A DNA stretch of 64,000 bases, taken from NCBI GenBank assembly GCA_902589395.1, contig CACIST010000004.1:1-64000 (forward strand), in the 5' to 3' direction. This DNA comes from an uncultured Pelagibacteraceae bacterium. Its GTDB lineage: Bacteria > Pseudomonadota > Alphaproteobacteria > Pelagibacterales > Pelagibacteraceae. A model generated the notes under the pieces. It worked only from the letters and a program-made list of their open reading frames with translations, did no database searches and had not been told where the DNA came from. Position 1 is the stretch's first letter. Each line of letters opens with the position of its first letter. The translations under genes and the position numbers were made by a program. This document shows, piece by piece, positions 1-13,835 of this stretch.

Positions 1-533
1 TCTAAATTTTGCATTGATCTCATTTTATCACCCATATGACCTGCCATTTTTTTACCTTTAAAAACTTTACCTGGGTCTTGGTTTTGTCCTGTTGAACCAT
101 GAGCTCTATGAGATATTGAAACACCATGAGAAGCTCTTAATCCTCCAAAATTATGTCTTTTCATTGCACCTGCAAAACCTTTACCGATTGTCTTTGATCT
201 CACGTCTAAAAATTTTATATCTTTAAAAATTTCTAAACCAAATTCATTACCTTCCTTATATTGATCTACATCTTTAACTCTAAATTCTTTAAGTATTTTT
301 CTAGCTTCAGTATTTTTTTTTGCAAAATATCCTTTCATCGACTTTGATAATTTTGAATTTTTAATTTTACCAAAACCAACTTGGACTGCTGCATAACCCC
401 GTTTTTCTTTATTTATTAACTGAATTACCCTACCTTTTTCAACTTTTAATACTGTAACTGGTATTGACTGTCCTGTTTTATAGAATTCCCTTGTCATACC
501 TATTTTTTTTCCAATTAATGAAATTTCACTCAT
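1..533 (-). CDS. rplC: 50S ribosomal protein L3, C-terminus truncated by window edge
   Basis: Reverse translation from ATG at 533: [36 protein letters not shown]...GFAGAMKRHNFGGLRASHGVSISHRAHGSTGQNQDPGKVFKGKKMAGHMG; typical L3; overlaps the rpsJ stop. Confidence 0.95.
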   Translation of the reverse strand, partial: MSEISLIGKKIGMTREFYKTGQSIPVTVLKVEKGRVIQLINKEKRGYAAVQVGFGKIKNSKLSKSMKGYFAKKNTEARKILKEFRVKDVDQYKEGNEFGLEIFKDIKFLDVRSKTIGKGFAGAMKRHNFGGLRASHGVSISHRAHGSTGQNQDPGKVFKGKKMAGHMGDKMRSMQNL

Positions 534-841
534 TATATTTTTATCTCCACATCAACACCTGATGCTAAGTCTAACTTCATTAACGCCTCAACTGTTGCTG
601 GTGTCGGTTCTATAATATCAATTAATCTTTTATGAGTTCTAGTCTCAAACTGTTCTCTACTTTTTTTATCAATGTGAGGTGATCTTAATACGGTATATCT
701 CTCTTTTTTTGTTGGCAAAGGTATTGGGCCTTTTATATTTGCACCTGTCCTTTTAACAGTATTTACAATTTCCTCAGTAGATTGATCTAAAACTTTATTA
801 TCGTAAGCTCTGAGTTTAATTCTAATATTTTGTTTTTCCAT
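533..841 (-). CDS. rpsJ: 30S ribosomal protein S10
   Basis: [16 protein letters not shown]...[29 protein letters not shown]. Confidence 0.97.
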   Translation of the reverse strand: MEKQNIRIKLRAYDNKVLDQSTEEIVNTVKRTGANIKGPIPLPTKKERYTVLRSPHIDKKSREQFETRTHKRLIDIIEPTPATVEALMKLDLASGVDVEIKI

Positions 842-842
842 T

Positions 843-2918
843 TTAACCTGTTTTTTTTGTTACTTCGTCTTGTACATTTTGTGGTACTTTATCGTAATGA
901 TCAAAGAACATAGAATATTGTGCTCTTCCCTGGGACATTGATCTTAAGTTGTTAATATAACCAAACATGTTAGCCAAAGGTACCATAGCTGTTATAACTG
1001 TTGCATTTCCTCTCTGTTCTTGAGTGCTTATTTGACCTCTTCTGCTATTTAAATCACCAATTACATCTCCCATATAATCTTCGGGAGTTACTACTTCTAC
1101 TCTCATAATAGGTTCTAAAAGTTTCAATGTTGCTTTAGTACAAGCTTCTTTAAAACATTGTCTAGAAGCTAATTCAAAAGCCAAGACACTTGAATCTACA
1201 TCATGGTGCAATCCATCAACAATAGTAACTTTATAATCTATAAGCGGAAACCCGGCTAAAATTCCACCATCAGCTACCGTTTCTACTCCTTTTTCTACAC
1301 CTGGTATAAATTCTTTGGGTATTGCTCCACCTTTTATTTTACTTTCAATCTCTCTTCCTTTTCCTGGTTCAAGAGGTTCAACTGTTAATTTAACTCTTGC
1401 AAATTGTCCAGCACCACCACTTTGTTTTTTGTGTGTGTAATCATTTTCTGCTGCTGAAAGTATTGTTTCTCTATAAGCAACTTGTGGTGCACCAACATTT
1501 GCCTCAACCTTAAACTCCCTTTTCATTCTGTCCACAATTATATCTAAGTGTAATTCGCCCATACCTTTGATAATTGTTTGTCCTGACTCTTCATCAGAAG
1601 TTACTCTAAATGATGGGTCTTCCTTGGCTAACCTTCCTAGGGCTTCTCCCATTTTTTCTTGATCAGCTTTTGTTTTAGGTTCTACCGCAATTTCTATAAC
1701 TGGATCAGGAAATTCCATCGGTTCAAGGAGAACTGGTGTATCTTTATTAGCTAGTGTGTGTCCTGTTATTGTATTTTTAAGTCCAGCTAGTGCAACTATA
1801 TCGCCAGCGTTTGCCTCTTTAATATCCTCTCTTGAATTGGCGTGCATAAGAAGCATTCTGCCAACTCTTTCTTCTTTATCTTTAGATGTGTTATAAATTC
1901 CCGTGCCTGATTTAACAGTTCCCGAATAAATTCTAATGAACGTTAGACTTCCAACGAATGGATCGTTAGCAACTTTAAATGCTAGGGCAGAAAAAGGTGC
2001 GGTATCCTCAAACCTCATTTGAATTTCGTCCTCTGAACCAGGTTTAGTTCCTGTTATAGAGCCTATATCCTCTGGACTAGGTAAATAATTTACTACTGCA
2101 TCCAAAAGAGGCTGAACTCCTTTATTTTTAAATGCAGAACCAGTAAGCACAGGTACAAAGTCAAATCCTATACAACCCTTCCTAATACATTTAATTAAGT
2201 CGTCTTCTGATATATCTTTACCTGCAAGGTAATCTTCCATAAGTTTTTCATCTTGCTCAACAGCTGTCTCAACAAGCTCTTGTCTGTACTTTGAAGAAAT
2301 TTCTTTTAAATCATCAGGTATATCTGTCAGTTCCCATGCAGCGCCAAGATCCTCATTTTTCCAAACTACAGCTTTCATTTTAACTAGATCAACCACACCC
2401 TTCAAAGAAGCTTCAATACCTATTGGAACTTGCATTACTAGTGGTTTAGCTCCAAGTCGGTCTTTTATCATACTTACGCATCTGAAAAAATCTGCTCCAG
2501 TTCTATCTAATTTATTTACGAAGCAAATTCGTGGCACCTTGTATTTATCTGCTTGTCTCCAAACAGTTTCAGATTGGGGTTCTACCCCAGCTACACCATC
2601 AAATACAGCAACAGCTCCATCTAAAACCTTTAAAGATCTCTCTACTTCAATAGTGAAATCTACATGTCCAGGCGTATCGATAATATTAATTCTATGATCA
2701 TTCCAAAAACAAGTTGTTGCAGCAGATGTAATAGTTATGCCTCTTTCTTGTTCTTGTTCCATCCAGTCCATAGTAGCTGCACCATCATGCACTTCACCTA
2801 TTTTGTGGCTTTTACCTGTATAATAGAGAATTCTTTCAGTAGTTGTAGTTTTACCAGCATCAATATGTGCCATAATACCAATATTTCTATATTTATCTAA
2901 CGTGTGAGTTCTTGACAT
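843..2918 (-). CDS. fusA: Elongation factor G
   Basis: [33 protein letters not shown], five-domain length 691 aa. Confidence 0.98.
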   Translation of the reverse strand: MSRTHTLDKYRNIGIMAHIDAGKTTTTERILYYTGKSHKIGEVHDGAATMDWMEQEQERGITITSAATTCFWNDHRINIIDTPGHVDFTIEVERSLKVLDGAVAVFDGVAGVEPQSETVWRQADKYKVPRICFVNKLDRTGADFFRCVSMIKDRLGAKPLVMQVPIGIEASLKGVVDLVKMKAVVWKNEDLGAAWELTDIPDDLKEISSKYRQELVETAVEQDEKLMEDYLAGKDISEDDLIKCIRKGCIGFDFVPVLTGSAFKNKGVQPLLDAVVNYLPSPEDIGSITGTKPGSEDEIQMRFEDTAPFSALAFKVANDPFVGSLTFIRIYSGTVKSGTGIYNTSKDKEERVGRMLLMHANSREDIKEANAGDIVALAGLKNTITGHTLANKDTPVLLEPMEFPDPVIEIAVEPKTKADQEKMGEALGRLAKEDPSFRVTSDEESGQTIIKGMGELHLDIIVDRMKREFKVEANVGAPQVAYRETILSAAENDYTHKKQSGGAGQFARVKLTVEPLEPGKGREIESKIKGGAIPKEFIPGVEKGVETVADGGILAGFPLIDYKVTIVDGLHHDVDSSVLAFELASRQCFKEACTKATLKLLEPIMRVEVVTPEDYMGDVIGDLNSRRGQISTQEQRGNATVITAMVPLANMFGYINNLRSMSQGRAQYSMFFDHYDKVPQNVQDEVTKKTG

Positions 2919-2924
2919 ATTTTA

Positions 2925-3395
2925 TTACCATCTAAAATGAGCAAATGCCTTATTTGACTCTGCCATTTTGTGAGTATCTTCCTTTTTTTTTATAGCGGAT
3001 CCTCTATTTTGATACGCATCGTATATTTCATTAAATATTTTATCAGACATTTTTTTATCTTTGCGTTTTCTAGACGCATCAACTAACCATCTTAATGCTA
3101 AAGCTTGAGATCTTTTTGACTTAACTTCAACAGGAACTTGATAGGTTGCTCCACCAACTCTTCTTGATCTAACTTCAACTGTTGGTCGTATGTTATTAAT
3201 CGCATCATTAAAAACATTCAAAGGTTCATCTTTTGATTTACTTTTAATTTTCTCAATTGCATCATAAATTATTTTTTCAGCGATAGTTTTTTTACCATCG
3301 TACATAATTGAATTTATTAATTTTGGGATTATTGTAGATTTATATTTTGGATCAATTACAGGTAATTTTTTTGGAGCTTTGCGTTTTCTAGACAT
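2925..3395 (-). CDS. rpsG: 30S ribosomal protein S7
   Basis: MSRKRKAPKK...VEVRSRRVGGATYQVPVEV. Confidence 0.97.
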   Translation of the reverse strand: MSRKRKAPKKLPVIDPKYKSTIIPKLINSIMYDGKKTIAEKIIYDAIEKIKSKSKDEPLNVFNDAINNIRPTVEVRSRRVGGATYQVPVEVKSKRSQALALRWLVDASRKRKDKKMSDKIFNEIYDAYQNRGSAIKKKEDTHKMAESNKAFAHFRW

Positions 3396-3398
3396 TTA

Positions 3399-3770
3399 TT
3401 ATTTACCTTTTTTTGTACCGTACAAAGAACGTCTTTGTTTTCTATTTGCAACACCTTGGGTATCTAAATTTCCTCTTAATATATGATACCTTACACCTGG
3501 TAAATCTTTAACTCTTCCACCTCTTATTAGAACAACCGAGTGTTCTTGTAAGTTATGACCTTCACCTGGTATGTAAGCGGTTACTTCAAAACCATTAGAA
3601 AGTCTTACACGTGCAACTTTTCGTAATGCTGAGTTTGGTTTTTTAGGTGTTGTTGTATAAACTTTTACGCACACACCTCTTTTTAAAGGTTGTTTTTGCA
3701 AAGCTGGAACTTTGTTTCTTGTAATTTGTTTGTCTCTACTTTTTCTTACTAACTGATTAATAGTTGGCAT
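3399..3770 (-). CDS. rpsL: 30S ribosomal protein S12
   Basis: [12 protein letters not shown]...[58 protein letters not shown]. Confidence 0.98.
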   Translation of the reverse strand: MPTINQLVRKSRDKQITRNKVPALQKQPLKRGVCVKVYTTTPKKPNSALRKVARVRLSNGFEVTAYIPGEGHNLQEHSVVLIRGGRVKDLPGVRYHILRGNLDTQGVANRKQRRSLYGTKKGK

Positions 3771-3930
3771 AATATTTTTTTTAAATAGTTTTATTTTTGA
3801 TGAAAATAACTGGCATGTTATTTGTGGCAGCGTTTAGTGATCTAGTCACTACATTCCAACCAAAAACATGGCCAAAATACATTAGAAATTGCAATTGTCA
3901 AACTAAATAAAAGCTTAAAAGTGCTTAGAA

Positions 3931-6900
3931 TTATTGGTTTATTTGTGCTTCTGAAGCATCAGCACTCTCTTGTTCAGATAAAAATTTTTGGTCATCATTA
4001 ATTGCTTTTTTGTTCCAAGAATTTTTAATAGCGCCAGTTCCTGCTGGTACTAATCTACCTACAATAACATTCTCTTTTAGACCTGTAAGTTTATCAACTT
4101 TACCTTTTATTGCGGCATCTGTTAATACTCTTGTTGTTTCTTGGAATGAAGCTGCAGATATAAATGACTCTGTTTGTAGTGATGCTTTTGTTATACCCAT
4201 TAGAACCCTTTCACCAACAGCAGGTTTTTTTCCATCAGCCACTAATCCTTCATTCATTGTTTCAAATTTAATTCTATCAATAACCTCCCCAGGTAACAAT
4301 TTACTATCTCCTGTTTCCTTTACTTCTATTTTCTTCAACATTTGTCTTAATATAGTTTCAATATGTTTATCGTTAATTATTACACCTTGAAGTCTATAAA
4401 CATCTTGAACCTGGTTAACAAAATATTCTGTTAATTCCTCTATTCCTAATATTCTTAAAATATCATGAGGCAAAGGTTGTCCATCTAACAAGTATTCACC
4501 TTTTTTAATTTTTTCACCTTGGTTAAAATTAATATGTTTACCTTTTGGAATTAAGTAGCTTGATGTATCTCCATTTTCTGCTTCTATAGTTACTCTTTGT
4601 TTTCCTCTAACTTCTTTACCAAAAATAACACTACCATCATTTTCAGCAATAATAGCACTATCTTTAGCTTTTCTAGCTTCAAATAATTCTGCAACTCTAG
4701 GTAATCCCCCAGTAATATCTTTTGTTTTTGTTGTTTCTTTTGGTAATCTTGCGATTACATCACCAGCTGAAATTTTTGCACCATCTTTAACTGATAAAAT
4801 TGAGTCCGGCACTAAATAGTATCGTGCTTCATTATCATCTGCTTTCTTAATCACATTTCCTTTTGAATCTCTTAGAGTAATTCTTGGTTTTAGATCAGTA
4901 TTTTTAGATTGCGTCTTCCAATCCACTACAGCTTTTGTTGAAATACCAGTTGCATCATCAACTGTTTCAGCAATCGAAACACCATCAATTAAATCTACAT
5001 AGTTTGCAATTCCATCTTTTTCAGCAATAACTGGTGTTGTATATGGATCCCATTCACAAATTTTTGCACCTTTCTTAACTTTTTGCTCATTTTCAAAAAA
5101 TAGTTTAGATCCATAAGGAACCTTGTAAGAAGCAACTTGTAAACCATTATCATCCTCAATTGAAATTTCAGTATTTCTTCCCATTACAATTTGATTATTT
5201 TTTGAGTCTTTAATTAAATTGGTATTAACAATTTTAAGAGTTCCCTCTGAATTTGATACAATTTGAGACTCTTGTTTTACTGAAGCTGTTCCACCAACGT
5301 GAAAAGTTCTCATGGTCAGTTGCGTTCCAGGCTCCCCAATTGATTGTGCAGAAATCATACCAATAGCCTCCCCCACATGAACCATCTTTCCTCTTGATAG
5401 ATCTCTACCATATGAAGTCGCACAAACACCTTCTTTGGATCTACATGTCATTACTGAATAAACGTTTATACTTTTAACTCCAGCAGCATCTATCTTTTCA
5501 CAACCAGCTTCATCTATCATATCTTCTTTTTTAATAAGCACTTCTCCAGTTAGTGGGTTTTTCACCTCTTTTGCAGCTACTCTTCCTAATGCTCTCTCTG
5601 ATAAACTTACCATTATATTTCCACCTTCAAGAACCTCTGTAAGTTTTATTGACCCACACTTCATATCACATTTAGGTTTAGTAATTGTTAAATCTTGGGC
5701 AACATCACATAATCTTCTAGTCAAATATCCTGAGCTAGCTGTTTTAAGAGCTGTATCAGCCAAACCTTTTCTGGCACCGTGAGTTGAATTAAAATATTCT
5801 AATGCTGTTAAACCTTCTTTAAAATTCGATGTAATTGGAGTTTCAATAATTTCTCCTGACGGTTTAGCTATTAAACCTCTCATTCCTGCTAATTGTTTCA
5901 TCTGTGCTGCTGATCCTCTTGCACCACTGTCAGCCATCATAAATACAGAATTTATCTTTAATCCTTCGTCTGTAACTTCTGTTGCAGAAATTCTTTTCAT
6001 CATTTCTGAAGCAACCCTATCCGTACATTTTGACCAAGCATCAATAACTTTGTTATACTTTTCACCTCTTGTTATGAGTCCCTCTGAGTATTGTCCTTCA
6101 TAATCAGCAATAAGTTTTTTAGTTTCATCAATTAATTGTTCTTTATTATCAGGTATTAATAGATCGTCTTTTCCAAATGAAATTCCAGCCTTAAACGCAT
6201 GTTTAAATCCAATATCTTTTAATTTGTCACAAAATATTACAGTGCTTTTTTGACCTGAAAATCTAAATACATGATCAATTACCTCAGAAACAATTTTTTT
6301 TGGTAACAATCTATCAATTAAAGAAAATTTATTATTTACATTTTTTGGAATTATATTTGATAATAAAAATCTTCCAGCTGTACTTATATGTTTTTCAAAC
6401 TTAGTATTTCCTTTTTCATCAACAGTTTCAAACCTAGAAACTATTCTTGAATGTACTTTAATTTGCCCTGTTTCTAATGCATGTTCAATCTCAGAAGTAT
6501 TTACAAAATATCCATCGACTTTATCTGTTTGCACTGGTGGTTGTGATAAATAATAGATCCCTAAAATCATATCCTGACTTGGTACGATAATAGGCTTACC
6601 GTTTGACGGACTTAAAATATTGTTAGTGGACATCATTAGAACTCTAGCTTCCAATTGCGCCTCTAGACTCAATGGTACGTGAACTGCCATCTGATCTCCG
6701 TCAAAATCAGCATTAAATGCTGCACAAGTTAGTGGATGAAGTTCTATTGCATTACCTTCAATTAATTTTGGTTCGAAGGCTTGAACACCTAATCTGTGAA
6801 GTGTAGGAGCTCTATTCAAAATTACAGGATGTTCTCTTACAATTAGTTCTAATGCGTCCCAAACTTCAGTTCTTTCTTTTTCTACTAACTTTTTAGCTTG

Positions 6901-8097
6901 TTTAATAGTAGAGGCTAAACCTAATTTATTTAAGCGAGCATATAAAAAAGGTTTGAATAATTCTAAAGCCATTTTTTTTGGCAAACCACACTCATGTAAT
7001 TTTAAGTCTGGACCAACAACAATTACTGATCTTCCTGAATAATCAACTCTTTTTCCTAAAAGATTTTGTCTGAACCTTCCCTGTTTTCCTTTAAGCATTT
7101 CCGCTAATGATTTAAGCGGTCTTTTACCAGTTCCAGTTATAACACGTCCTCTTCTTCCGTTGTCAAATAGTGCATCAACAGATTCTTGAAGCATTCTCTT
7201 TTCATTTCTTACAATGATGTCTGGAGCTTTTAAATCTATAAGTCTTTTTAATCTGTTATTTCTATTTATAACTCTTCTGTATAAATCATTTAAGTCAGAA
7301 GTTGCAAAACGACCACCGTCTAAGGGAACTAAAGGTCTTAATTCTGGAGGTATAACAGGAACTGTAGTAAGGATCATCCATTCAGGTTTGTTTCCTGTTT
7401 CTATGAATGATTCTATTAACTTCAATCTTTTAATGGATCTTTCCTCATTAACTTTAGATTTTGTTTCTTTAATATTTTTAATTAGTAGTTCTCTTTCTTC
7501 CTCTAAATTTATAGATTTAAGAATTTCAAGTATCGCTTCTGCACCTATGCCTGCTGTAAATGCTTCTTCACCATAATCATCCTGATATTTAATAAGCTCT
7601 TCCTCTCCCAACAATTGATTTTTCTTTAAGCCTGTTAATCCAGGTTCAATAACTATGAAATTTTCAAAATATAATACTCTTTCAACTTCTTTAAGTTTCA
7701 TGTCTACAACTAATGAAATTCTGCTAGGTAGGGATTTTAAAAACCATATATGAGCCACAGGTGTAGCTAAATTTATATGACCCATTCTTTCTCTACGCAC
7801 ATTTGATTTTGTGACTTCAACACCACATTTTTCACAAATTATACCCCTAAACTTCATTCTCTTATATTTTCCACATAAACATTCATAATCCTTTATAGGA
7901 CCAAAAATCCTTGCACAGAAAAGACCATCTTTTTCAGGTCTGAATGTTCTGTAATTTATTGTCTCTGGTTTTTTTATTTCACCAAATGTCCATGATTTTA
8001 TTTTTTCAGGGCTTGCTAGTGTGATTTTAATACTATTAAAATTTTGTGCTTCGGATATCTCTGATGATTTAAATAAATCTGATAATTCTTTACTCAT
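3931..8097 (-). CDS. rpoC: RNA polymerase beta' subunit
   Basis: [16 protein letters not shown] catalytic motif; [23 protein letters not shown] zinc site. Confidence 0.98.
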   Translation of the reverse strand: MSKELSDLFKSSEISEAQNFNSIKITLASPEKIKSWTFGEIKKPETINYRTFRPEKDGLFCARIFGPIKDYECLCGKYKRMKFRGIICEKCGVEVTKSNVRRERMGHINLATPVAHIWFLKSLPSRISLVVDMKLKEVERVLYFENFIVIEPGLTGLKKNQLLGEEELIKYQDDYGEEAFTAGIGAEAILEILKSINLEEERELLIKNIKETKSKVNEERSIKRLKLIESFIETGNKPEWMILTTVPVIPPELRPLVPLDGGRFATSDLNDLYRRVINRNNRLKRLIDLKAPDIIVRNEKRMLQESVDALFDNGRRGRVITGTGKRPLKSLAEMLKGKQGRFRQNLLGKRVDYSGRSVIVVGPDLKLHECGLPKKMALELFKPFLYARLNKLGLASTIKQAKKLVEKERTEVWDALELIVREHPVILNRAPTLHRLGVQAFEPKLIEGNAIELHPLTCAAFNADFDGDQMAVHVPLSLEAQLEARVLMMSTNNILSPSNGKPIIVPSQDMILGIYYLSQPPVQTDKVDGYFVNTSEIEHALETGQIKVHSRIVSRFETVDEKGNTKFEKHISTAGRFLLSNIIPKNVNNKFSLIDRLLPKKIVSEVIDHVFRFSGQKSTVIFCDKLKDIGFKHAFKAGISFGKDDLLIPDNKEQLIDETKKLIADYEGQYSEGLITRGEKYNKVIDAWSKCTDRVASEMMKRISATEVTDEGLKINSVFMMADSGARGSAAQMKQLAGMRGLIAKPSGEIIETPITSNFKEGLTALEYFNSTHGARKGLADTALKTASSGYLTRRLCDVAQDLTITKPKCDMKCGSIKLTEVLEGGNIMVSLSERALGRVAAKEVKNPLTGEVLIKKEDMIDEAGCEKIDAAGVKSINVYSVMTCRSKEGVCATSYGRDLSRGKMVHVGEAIGMISAQSIGEPGTQLTMRTFHVGGTASVKQESQIVSNSEGTLKIVNTNLIKDSKNNQIVMGRNTEISIEDDNGLQVASYKVPYGSKLFFENEQKVKKGAKICEWDPYTTPVIAEKDGIANYVDLIDGVSIAETVDDATGISTKAVVDWKTQSKNTDLKPRITLRDSKGNVIKKADDNEARYYLVPDSILSVKDGAKISAGDVIARLPKETTKTKDITGGLPRVAELFEARKAKDSAIIAENDGSVIFGKEVRGKQRVTIEAENGDTSSYLIPKGKHINFNQGEKIKKGEYLLDGQPLPHDILRILGIEELTEYFVNQVQDVYRLQGVIINDKHIETILRQMLKKIEVKETGDSKLLPGEVIDRIKFETMNEGLVADGKKPAVGERVLMGITKASLQTESFISAASFQETTRVLTDAAIKGKVDKLTGLKENVIVGRLVPAGTGAIKNSWNKKAINDDQKFLSEQESADASEAQINQ

Positions 8098-8099
8098 AT

Positions 8100-11000
8100 T
8101 TAGTTTAACTCCACATTTAGTGCTAATGATTTAATTTCTTTTACCAATACGTTGAATGACTCTGGTATACCTGACTCAAAGTTTTCCTCACCTTTAACAA
8201 TTGTTTCGTAAACTTTAACTCTTCCTGCAACATCATCAGATTTAACAGTTAAAATTTCTTGAAGTGTATAAGAAGCTCCATACGCTTCAAGCGCCCATAC
8301 TTCCATTTCTCCAAATCTTTGTCCACCAAGTTGCGCTTTACCACCAAGTGGTTGCTGCGTGACTAAACTATATGGACCTGTTGATCTTGCATGTATTTTA
8401 TCCTCTACTAAGTGATGTAGTTTAAGCATGTAAATTATTCCAACTGTAACTGGTCTATCAAATTTCTCCCCTGTTCTACCATCCCATAAAGTGGTCTGAC
8501 CAGATTTAGGTAAGTTTGCCAAATCTAACATATTTGTTACATCTTTTTCTTTTGCACCATCAAAAACAGGAGTTGAAATTGGTACTCCATTCTTGATGTT
8601 TTGGCATAAATCTTTGAATTCAGTGTTTGTTAAATTGTCAATATTTTCATCATAAACTTCATCTCCATAAATAGATTTTAAAAACTTAGAAATTTTTTCT
8701 TCTTTTTCAATTTTCTTCTGATTTTTATTTATTAAATCTGTTAATTGCTCACCTAGTTCTTTACAAGACCAGCCTAAATGGGTTTCTAAAATTTGACCTA
8801 CATTCATCCTACTTGGTACACCTAGTGGATTTAGAACTATATCAACGGGATTTCCGTTTTCTCTATAGGGCATATCCTCAACAGGAACTATCTTGCTTAC
8901 AACACCTTTATTTCCATGTCTTCCTGACATTTTATCACCAGGTCTAAGTCTTCTTTTTATTGCAACGAATACTTTCACCATCTTCATAACGCTTGGCAAT
9001 AAATCATCACCTTGCCTTATTTTAAGTACCTTGTCTTCAAATCTTTCTTGAATATCTTTTTTAGCACTTTCATATTGGGATCTTAATTGAAGAATTGTTT
9101 CATTTATTTTTCCATTCTCAACATTAATCTTAAATAAATCTGAAACTGGTAAGTCAAAAATAATTTCTTCTGTTAAATTGGTACCACTATCATAGTTTTT
9201 AATTTTTTTATTTAACTTAGTGTTTGATAATATCGATGTAGCTCTTTGTTTGATACTTCTTTCTAAAATATCTTCCTCTACCATTTTATCTTGCTGAACA
9301 CTTTCAATTTCAGCTCTTTCAATTGTTATCGACCTTTCATCCTTCTCAATGCCATGTCTATTAAAAACTCTTACATCAACTACTATTCCTCCACTACCAC
9401 TAGGCATCTTTAATGAAGTATCTGTTACATCAATAGCTTTTTCTCCAAATATAGATCTCAAAAGTTTTTCTTCTGGACCTGACGCTGAGTCACCTTTAGG
9501 TGTTACTTTCCCGACCAATATATCTCCAGGTTTTACCTCTGCTCCAATATAAACTATACCTGACTCATCCAAGTTTTTAAGAGCTTCTTCGTTAATATTT
9601 GGTATATCCCTAGTAATATCTTCTTCACCAAGCTTAGTGTCTCTAGCCATAACTTCATATTCTTCGATGTGAATTGATGTAAATACATCGTCTGTTACAC
9701 ATCTTTCTGATATCAAAATTGAATCTTCAAAATTATACCCTTGCCAAGGCATGAATGCGACAGTTACATTTTTACCCAAGGCTAATTCACCTATTTTTGT
9801 GGAAGGACCGTCTGCAATTATATCTCCAGATTTTACTTTATCTCCTACTCTTACTAATGGTTTTTGATTAATACATGTATTTTGATTTGATCTTTTAAAT
9901 TTTTGCAAATTATAAATATCTACTCCAGACTCTGAATAATCTTTCTCATCAGAAGCTTTAATTACAATTCTCTTTCCATCAATTTTATCAACAATTCCAT
10001 CTCTTTTTGCAACGATTGTTACTCCAGAATCAAGTGCAACATCACTTTCAATTCCTGTTCCCACAAGTGGTGCTTCGGGTTTTAATAGCGGTACTGCTTG
10101 TCTCATCATATTTGACCCCATCAAAGCTCTATTTGCATCATCATTCTCTAAGAATGGAATTAATGATGCTGCGACAGATACCAGTTGTTTTGGGGATACA
10201 TCTATGTAGTCAATGTTTTCAGGTTTTGATAATATGAAGTCTAAATTTGCTCTACTAGAAATCAGTTCTTCAACAAATTTTCCATTTTTATCTAAAACAG
10301 AATTAGCCTGAGCAATTGTAAATTTAGTCTCTTCCATTGCTGATAGATATTCTATTTTGTCTTGCACAACTCCATTTTCAACTTTTTTATAAGGACTTTC
10401 TATAAAGCCATATTTATTAATTTTAGAGTAAGTTGATAAACTATTTATTAATCCTATGTTTGGTCCTTCTGGTGTTTCTATTGGACAAATACGACCATAA
10501 TGCGTAGGGTGAACATCTCTAACTTCAAACCCTGCTCTTTCTCTTGTTAATCCACCTGGTCCTAAAGCTGAAACTCTTCTTTTATGAGTTATCTCAGATA
10601 ATGGATTTGTTTGATCCATAAATTGTGAAAGTTGAGAAGTGGCAAAAAAGTCCTTTAAAGAAATTGTTAAAGGTTTCGCATTTATTAAATCTTGAGGCAT
10701 TGCAGACTCAACATCGAGTGTAGTCATCTTTTCTTTTATAGCTCTTTCCATTCTATATACACCAATTCTAGCTTGATTTTCGACGAGCTCTCCAACTGAT
10801 CTTACTCTTCTATTACCTAAATGGTCTATGTCATCAACTTCATCTTTACCATCTCTTAAGTCGAGCATTTTTTTTATAATTGCGAGGATATCATCATTCC
10901 TTAGGATTGTAATTTTATCTGAACAATTTAGATCTAACCTGGAATTCATTTTTACTCTTCCAACATCAGACAAATCATACCTGTCAGAACTAAAAAATAA

Positions 11001-12182
11001 GTTATTAAAAATTTGGGTTGCTATCTCAATAGTTGGAGGTTCACCAGGTCTTAAAATTTTATATATTTCAGTGATAGCATCATTCTTATTTTCATTTTTG
11101 TCATTTAAAATAGTATGAAGTAAATATGGTCCTTTTGATATAGAATTAGTCTTAGATACATTAATAATTTTTATATTTTCTTCCAATAATTTTTGAATAA
11201 TAGTATCGTTTAATTCAGTTCCAATTTTAAATGTGTCTTCACCTACCACAAGGTCTTCATGTAAGAATTTACCATAAAGAGCCTCATTTGAGACTAAAAT
11301 TTCCTTTAATCCATCGTTCTGAAGTTTTTTAGCTGTTAAAAAATTTATTTGCTCACCAATTTTGACTAAGATTTTATTATTTTTTGCATCAATTATTTCT
11401 TCTGAAAAATTCTTAGCTTTATAATTTTCAGGATCAAATTTTGTTTTCCATTTTTTTAAGTTTTCATCATATGAAAATGTCTCTTTTTCATAAAACTCAT
11501 TAACTATGTCAGATTTACTAAATCCTAAAGCCTGTAGTAGCGTTGAAACAAATATTTTTTTCTTTCTATCAATTCTAAAGTATAAAAAATCCTTAACATC
11601 AAACTCAAAGTCTAACCAAGAGCCTCTATTTGGGATAACTCTGCAATTAAACAGAAGCTTTCCACTTGCGTGTGACTTGCCTTTGTCGTGATCAAAAAAT
11701 ACTCCAGGGCTTCTGTGCATTTGATTAACTACAACTCTTTGCACTCCATTTGTAATAAATGTTCCACTATTTGTCATCATTGGGACTTCACCCATATAAA
11801 CTTCTTGCTCTTTTGCAGACAGAATATCTTTTGTGTTATTTTCTTGGTCTATTTCATAAACAACTAATCGCAATGTACATTTAAGAGCAGCTGAATAAGT
11901 AAGGCCTCTTGTGATACATTCATCAACGTCAAATTTAGGTTTTTCTAGTTTATAAGAAACATATTCTAAAGTTGCTTTATCATTTAAGTCCTCAATAGGA
12001 AAAATACTTTTAAAAACTCGATGGAAGCCTTTTACTAAATGTTGCTCTAAATCATCTTTAAATTCAGTAAGTTCTTTATAAGAGTTTTTCTGAACTTCAA
12101 TTAGATTTGGTATTGAGAGACTTTCTTTAAGTTTTCCAAAACTTTTTCGAATATTTTTTTTCTTAGTAAAAGATAATTGCAT
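8100..12182 (-). CDS. rpoB: RNA polymerase beta subunit
   Basis: [44 protein letters not shown]. Confidence 0.98.
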   Translation of the reverse strand: MQLSFTKKKNIRKSFGKLKESLSIPNLIEVQKNSYKELTEFKDDLEQHLVKGFHRVFKSIFPIEDLNDKATLEYVSYKLEKPKFDVDECITRGLTYSAALKCTLRLVVYEIDQENNTKDILSAKEQEVYMGEVPMMTNSGTFITNGVQRVVVNQMHRSPGVFFDHDKGKSHASGKLLFNCRVIPNRGSWLDFEFDVKDFLYFRIDRKKKIFVSTLLQALGFSKSDIVNEFYEKETFSYDENLKKWKTKFDPENYKAKNFSEEIIDAKNNKILVKIGEQINFLTAKKLQNDGLKEILVSNEALYGKFLHEDLVVGEDTFKIGTELNDTIIQKLLEENIKIINVSKTNSISKGPYLLHTILNDKNENKNDAITEIYKILRPGEPPTIEIATQIFNNLFFSSDRYDLSDVGRVKMNSRLDLNCSDKITILRNDDILAIIKKMLDLRDGKDEVDDIDHLGNRRVRSVGELVENQARIGVYRMERAIKEKMTTLDVESAMPQDLINAKPLTISLKDFFATSQLSQFMDQTNPLSEITHKRRVSALGPGGLTRERAGFEVRDVHPTHYGRICPIETPEGPNIGLINSLSTYSKINKYGFIESPYKKVENGVVQDKIEYLSAMEETKFTIAQANSVLDKNGKFVEELISSRANLDFILSKPENIDYIDVSPKQLVSVAASLIPFLENDDANRALMGSNMMRQAVPLLKPEAPLVGTGIESDVALDSGVTIVAKRDGIVDKIDGKRIVIKASDEKDYSESGVDIYNLQKFKRSNQNTCINQKPLVRVGDKVKSGDIIADGPSTKIGELALGKNVTVAFMPWQGYNFEDSILISERCVTDDVFTSIHIEEYEVMARDTKLGEEDITRDIPNINEEALKNLDESGIVYIGAEVKPGDILVGKVTPKGDSASGPEEKLLRSIFGEKAIDVTDTSLKMPSGSGGIVVDVRVFNRHGIEKDERSITIERAEIESVQQDKMVEEDILERSIKQRATSILSNTKLNKKIKNYDSGTNLTEEIIFDLPVSDLFKINVENGKINETILQLRSQYESAKKDIQERFEDKVLKIRQGDDLLPSVMKMVKVFVAIKRRLRPGDKMSGRHGNKGVVSKIVPVEDMPYRENGNPVDIVLNPLGVPSRMNVGQILETHLGWSCKELGEQLTDLINKNQKKIEKEEKISKFLKSIYGDEVYDENIDNLTNTEFKDLCQNIKNGVPISTPVFDGAKEKDVTNMLDLANLPKSGQTTLWDGRTGEKFDRPVTVGIIYMLKLHHLVEDKIHARSTGPYSLVTQQPLGGKAQLGGQRFGEMEVWALEAYGASYTLQEILTVKSDDVAGRVKVYETIVKGEENFESGIPESFNVLVKEIKSLALNVELN

Positions 12183-12192
12183 ATCTAGTTTA

Positions 12193-12216
12193 TTACTGAA
12201 TAAATTTATCCAGTAA
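12193..12216 (-). promoter_or_regulatory. Near-perfect 24-nt palindrome (RNA hairpin candidate) in rplL-rpoB intergenic leader
   Basis: Minus strand TTACTGGATAAATTTATTCAGTAA, 12 pairs with one G-T wobble, about 10 nt upstream of rpoB ATG. Confidence 0.5.
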
Positions 12217-12237
12217 GTAAATTCTTTCTTTTTTTAT

Positions 12238-12609
12238 TTACTTAAGTTCTACTGTTGCGCCTGCTGCTTCTAACTTAGCTTTTATTTCCTCAGCTTCTTT
12301 TTTGTTAACACCAGATTTTACTTCTTTTGGTGCACCTTCTACTAAATCTTTTGCTTCCTTCAATCCAAGTTCTGTAACAGCTCTTACTTCTTTAATAACA
12401 TTAATTTTTTTATCTCCTGCTGCTGTAAGCATGATTATAAAATCATCTTTATCCTCAGCCGGTGCTTCACTGCCTGAAGCTGTTGGTGCAGCGGCAACTG
12501 CTGCTGCTGCAGTAACTCCCCATTTTTCCTCTAGTTGTTTTGAAAGCTCAGCTGCCTCTACAACAGTTAAGCTAGATAAATCTTCTATAATTTTATTTAA
12601 GTCAGCCAT
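12238..12609 (-). CDS. rplL: 50S ribosomal protein L7/L12
   Basis: [32 protein letters not shown]...[25 protein letters not shown]. Confidence 0.98.
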   Translation of the reverse strand: MADLNKIIEDLSSLTVVEAAELSKQLEEKWGVTAAAAVAAAPTASGSEAPAEDKDDFIIMLTAAGDKKINVIKEVRAVTELGLKEAKDLVEGAPKEVKSGVNKKEAEEIKAKLEAAGATVELK

Positions 12610-12633
12610 AATAATAATTTATTTTGTTCCTAG

Positions 12634-13143
12634 TTATTTTTTTGATTTTTCGAGCGCTAAAATAGCGATTTTTGAAGCTGGTGCAAGTAAAATACTTGCG
12701 ATTTTTTGTGCCGGAGAGCTTAAAATACCTACTATTTTAGCCCTAGCCTCTTCTAACGATGGAAGGGTTGCAACATTTTGAACTCCAGCAACATCTAAAA
12801 TATCCGAACCCATGATTCCGCCCAAAATTTTAAGATTTTCATTCTCTTTTGCAAATTTAGTAAGAATTTTTGCAGAAGTGATAGCATCTTCGGAAAGAGC
12901 AACAGCCGTTGGACCTTTAAACAAATTTTTAAGATCTTTACATTTTGTCTTTTCAAGTGCTAATTTTGTAATCCTATTATTTGTTATTTTGAATTTAATG
13001 CCATGCTCTCTCATTTTTTTTCTCAGATCATCTAATTGGGTTACATTTAAACCTTGGTAATGTGTAACTATAACAGCTTCTGTACTATCAAACTGAGTTG
13101 TCATTTCACTTATGTAAATTTTTTTTTGTTCTTTATTAAGCAT
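12634..13143 (-). CDS. rplJ: 50S ribosomal protein L10
   Basis: VIVTHYQGLNVTQLDDLRKKMREHGIKFKITNNRITKLAL. Confidence 0.96.
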   Translation of the reverse strand: MLNKEQKKIYISEMTTQFDSTEAVIVTHYQGLNVTQLDDLRKKMREHGIKFKITNNRITKLALEKTKCKDLKNLFKGPTAVALSEDAITSAKILTKFAKENENLKILGGIMGSDILDVAGVQNVATLPSLEEARAKIVGILSSPAQKIASILLAPASKIAILALEKSKK

Positions 13144-13145
13144 AA

Positions 13146-13835
13146 TTATAAACTCTTATCTAATTTAACTTTATACGATACGCCCATGCTTGACGTAATA
13201 AACAATTGTTTTACTAAATCACCTTTAATTGTCAAATTTGATTTTTCTTTTTCTAAAGCATCAAGAATTGCTTTGTAATTATTAATTAACTTCTCGTCTT
13301 CAAATGACTTTTTTCCTATACTTAGTCCAATATTTCCATCTTTATCATTTCTGATCTCTACTTGACCTGCTTTTGCTTCGGTAACTGCTTTTTTAATTTC
13401 ATTTGTGACAGTTCCTAATTTTGGGTTTGGCATTAAACCTTTTGGACCTAAAACTTTTCCTAATTTTGAAAGTTTAATCATCATAGAAGGTGTACAGATT
13501 AACTTTTCAAAATTTAATTCACCATTTTTAATTTTTTCGATTAACTCATCACCTCCAATTAAATCTGCTTTGGAGTCTTTTGCCTCGTTTAACTTAGTAT
13601 CTTCGCAAACAACAGCCACCTTTACGTCTTTACCTGTTCCTCCTGGCATGTTTACAACGGTTCTTAAATTAACTTCACTTTTTTTTTGCTTATTATTAAT
13701 TCTAATACTTAAATCAATTGACTCATCAAATTTAGTTGTACAATTCAATTTTATTGAACCCAAAATTTTATCAATATTTTCAGGTTTTAAGTCTTTTGTA
13801 TTTTCTGGTAATTTGTTGTATCTTTTTGATGTCAT
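13146..13835 (-). CDS. rplA: 50S ribosomal protein L1
   Basis: GKVLGPKGLMPNPKLGTVT. Confidence 0.97.
   Translation of the reverse strand: MTSKRYNKLPENTKDLKPENIDKILGSIKLNCTTKFDESIDLSIRINNKQKKSEVNLRTVVNMPGGTGKDVKVAVVCEDTKLNEAKDSKADLIGGDELIEKIKNGELNFEKLICTPSMMIKLSKLGKVLGPKGLMPNPKLGTVTNEIKKAVTEAKAGQVEIRNDKDGNIGLSIGKKSFEDEKLINNYKAILDALEKEKSNLTIKGDLVKQLFITSSMGVSYKVKLDKSL

Noticed and set aside
3835-3851. TAGTGATCTAGTCACTA palindrome upstream of rpsL
   Set aside because: A short isolated 6-bp stem without a U tract or nearby pairing; not enough to call a leader regulator.
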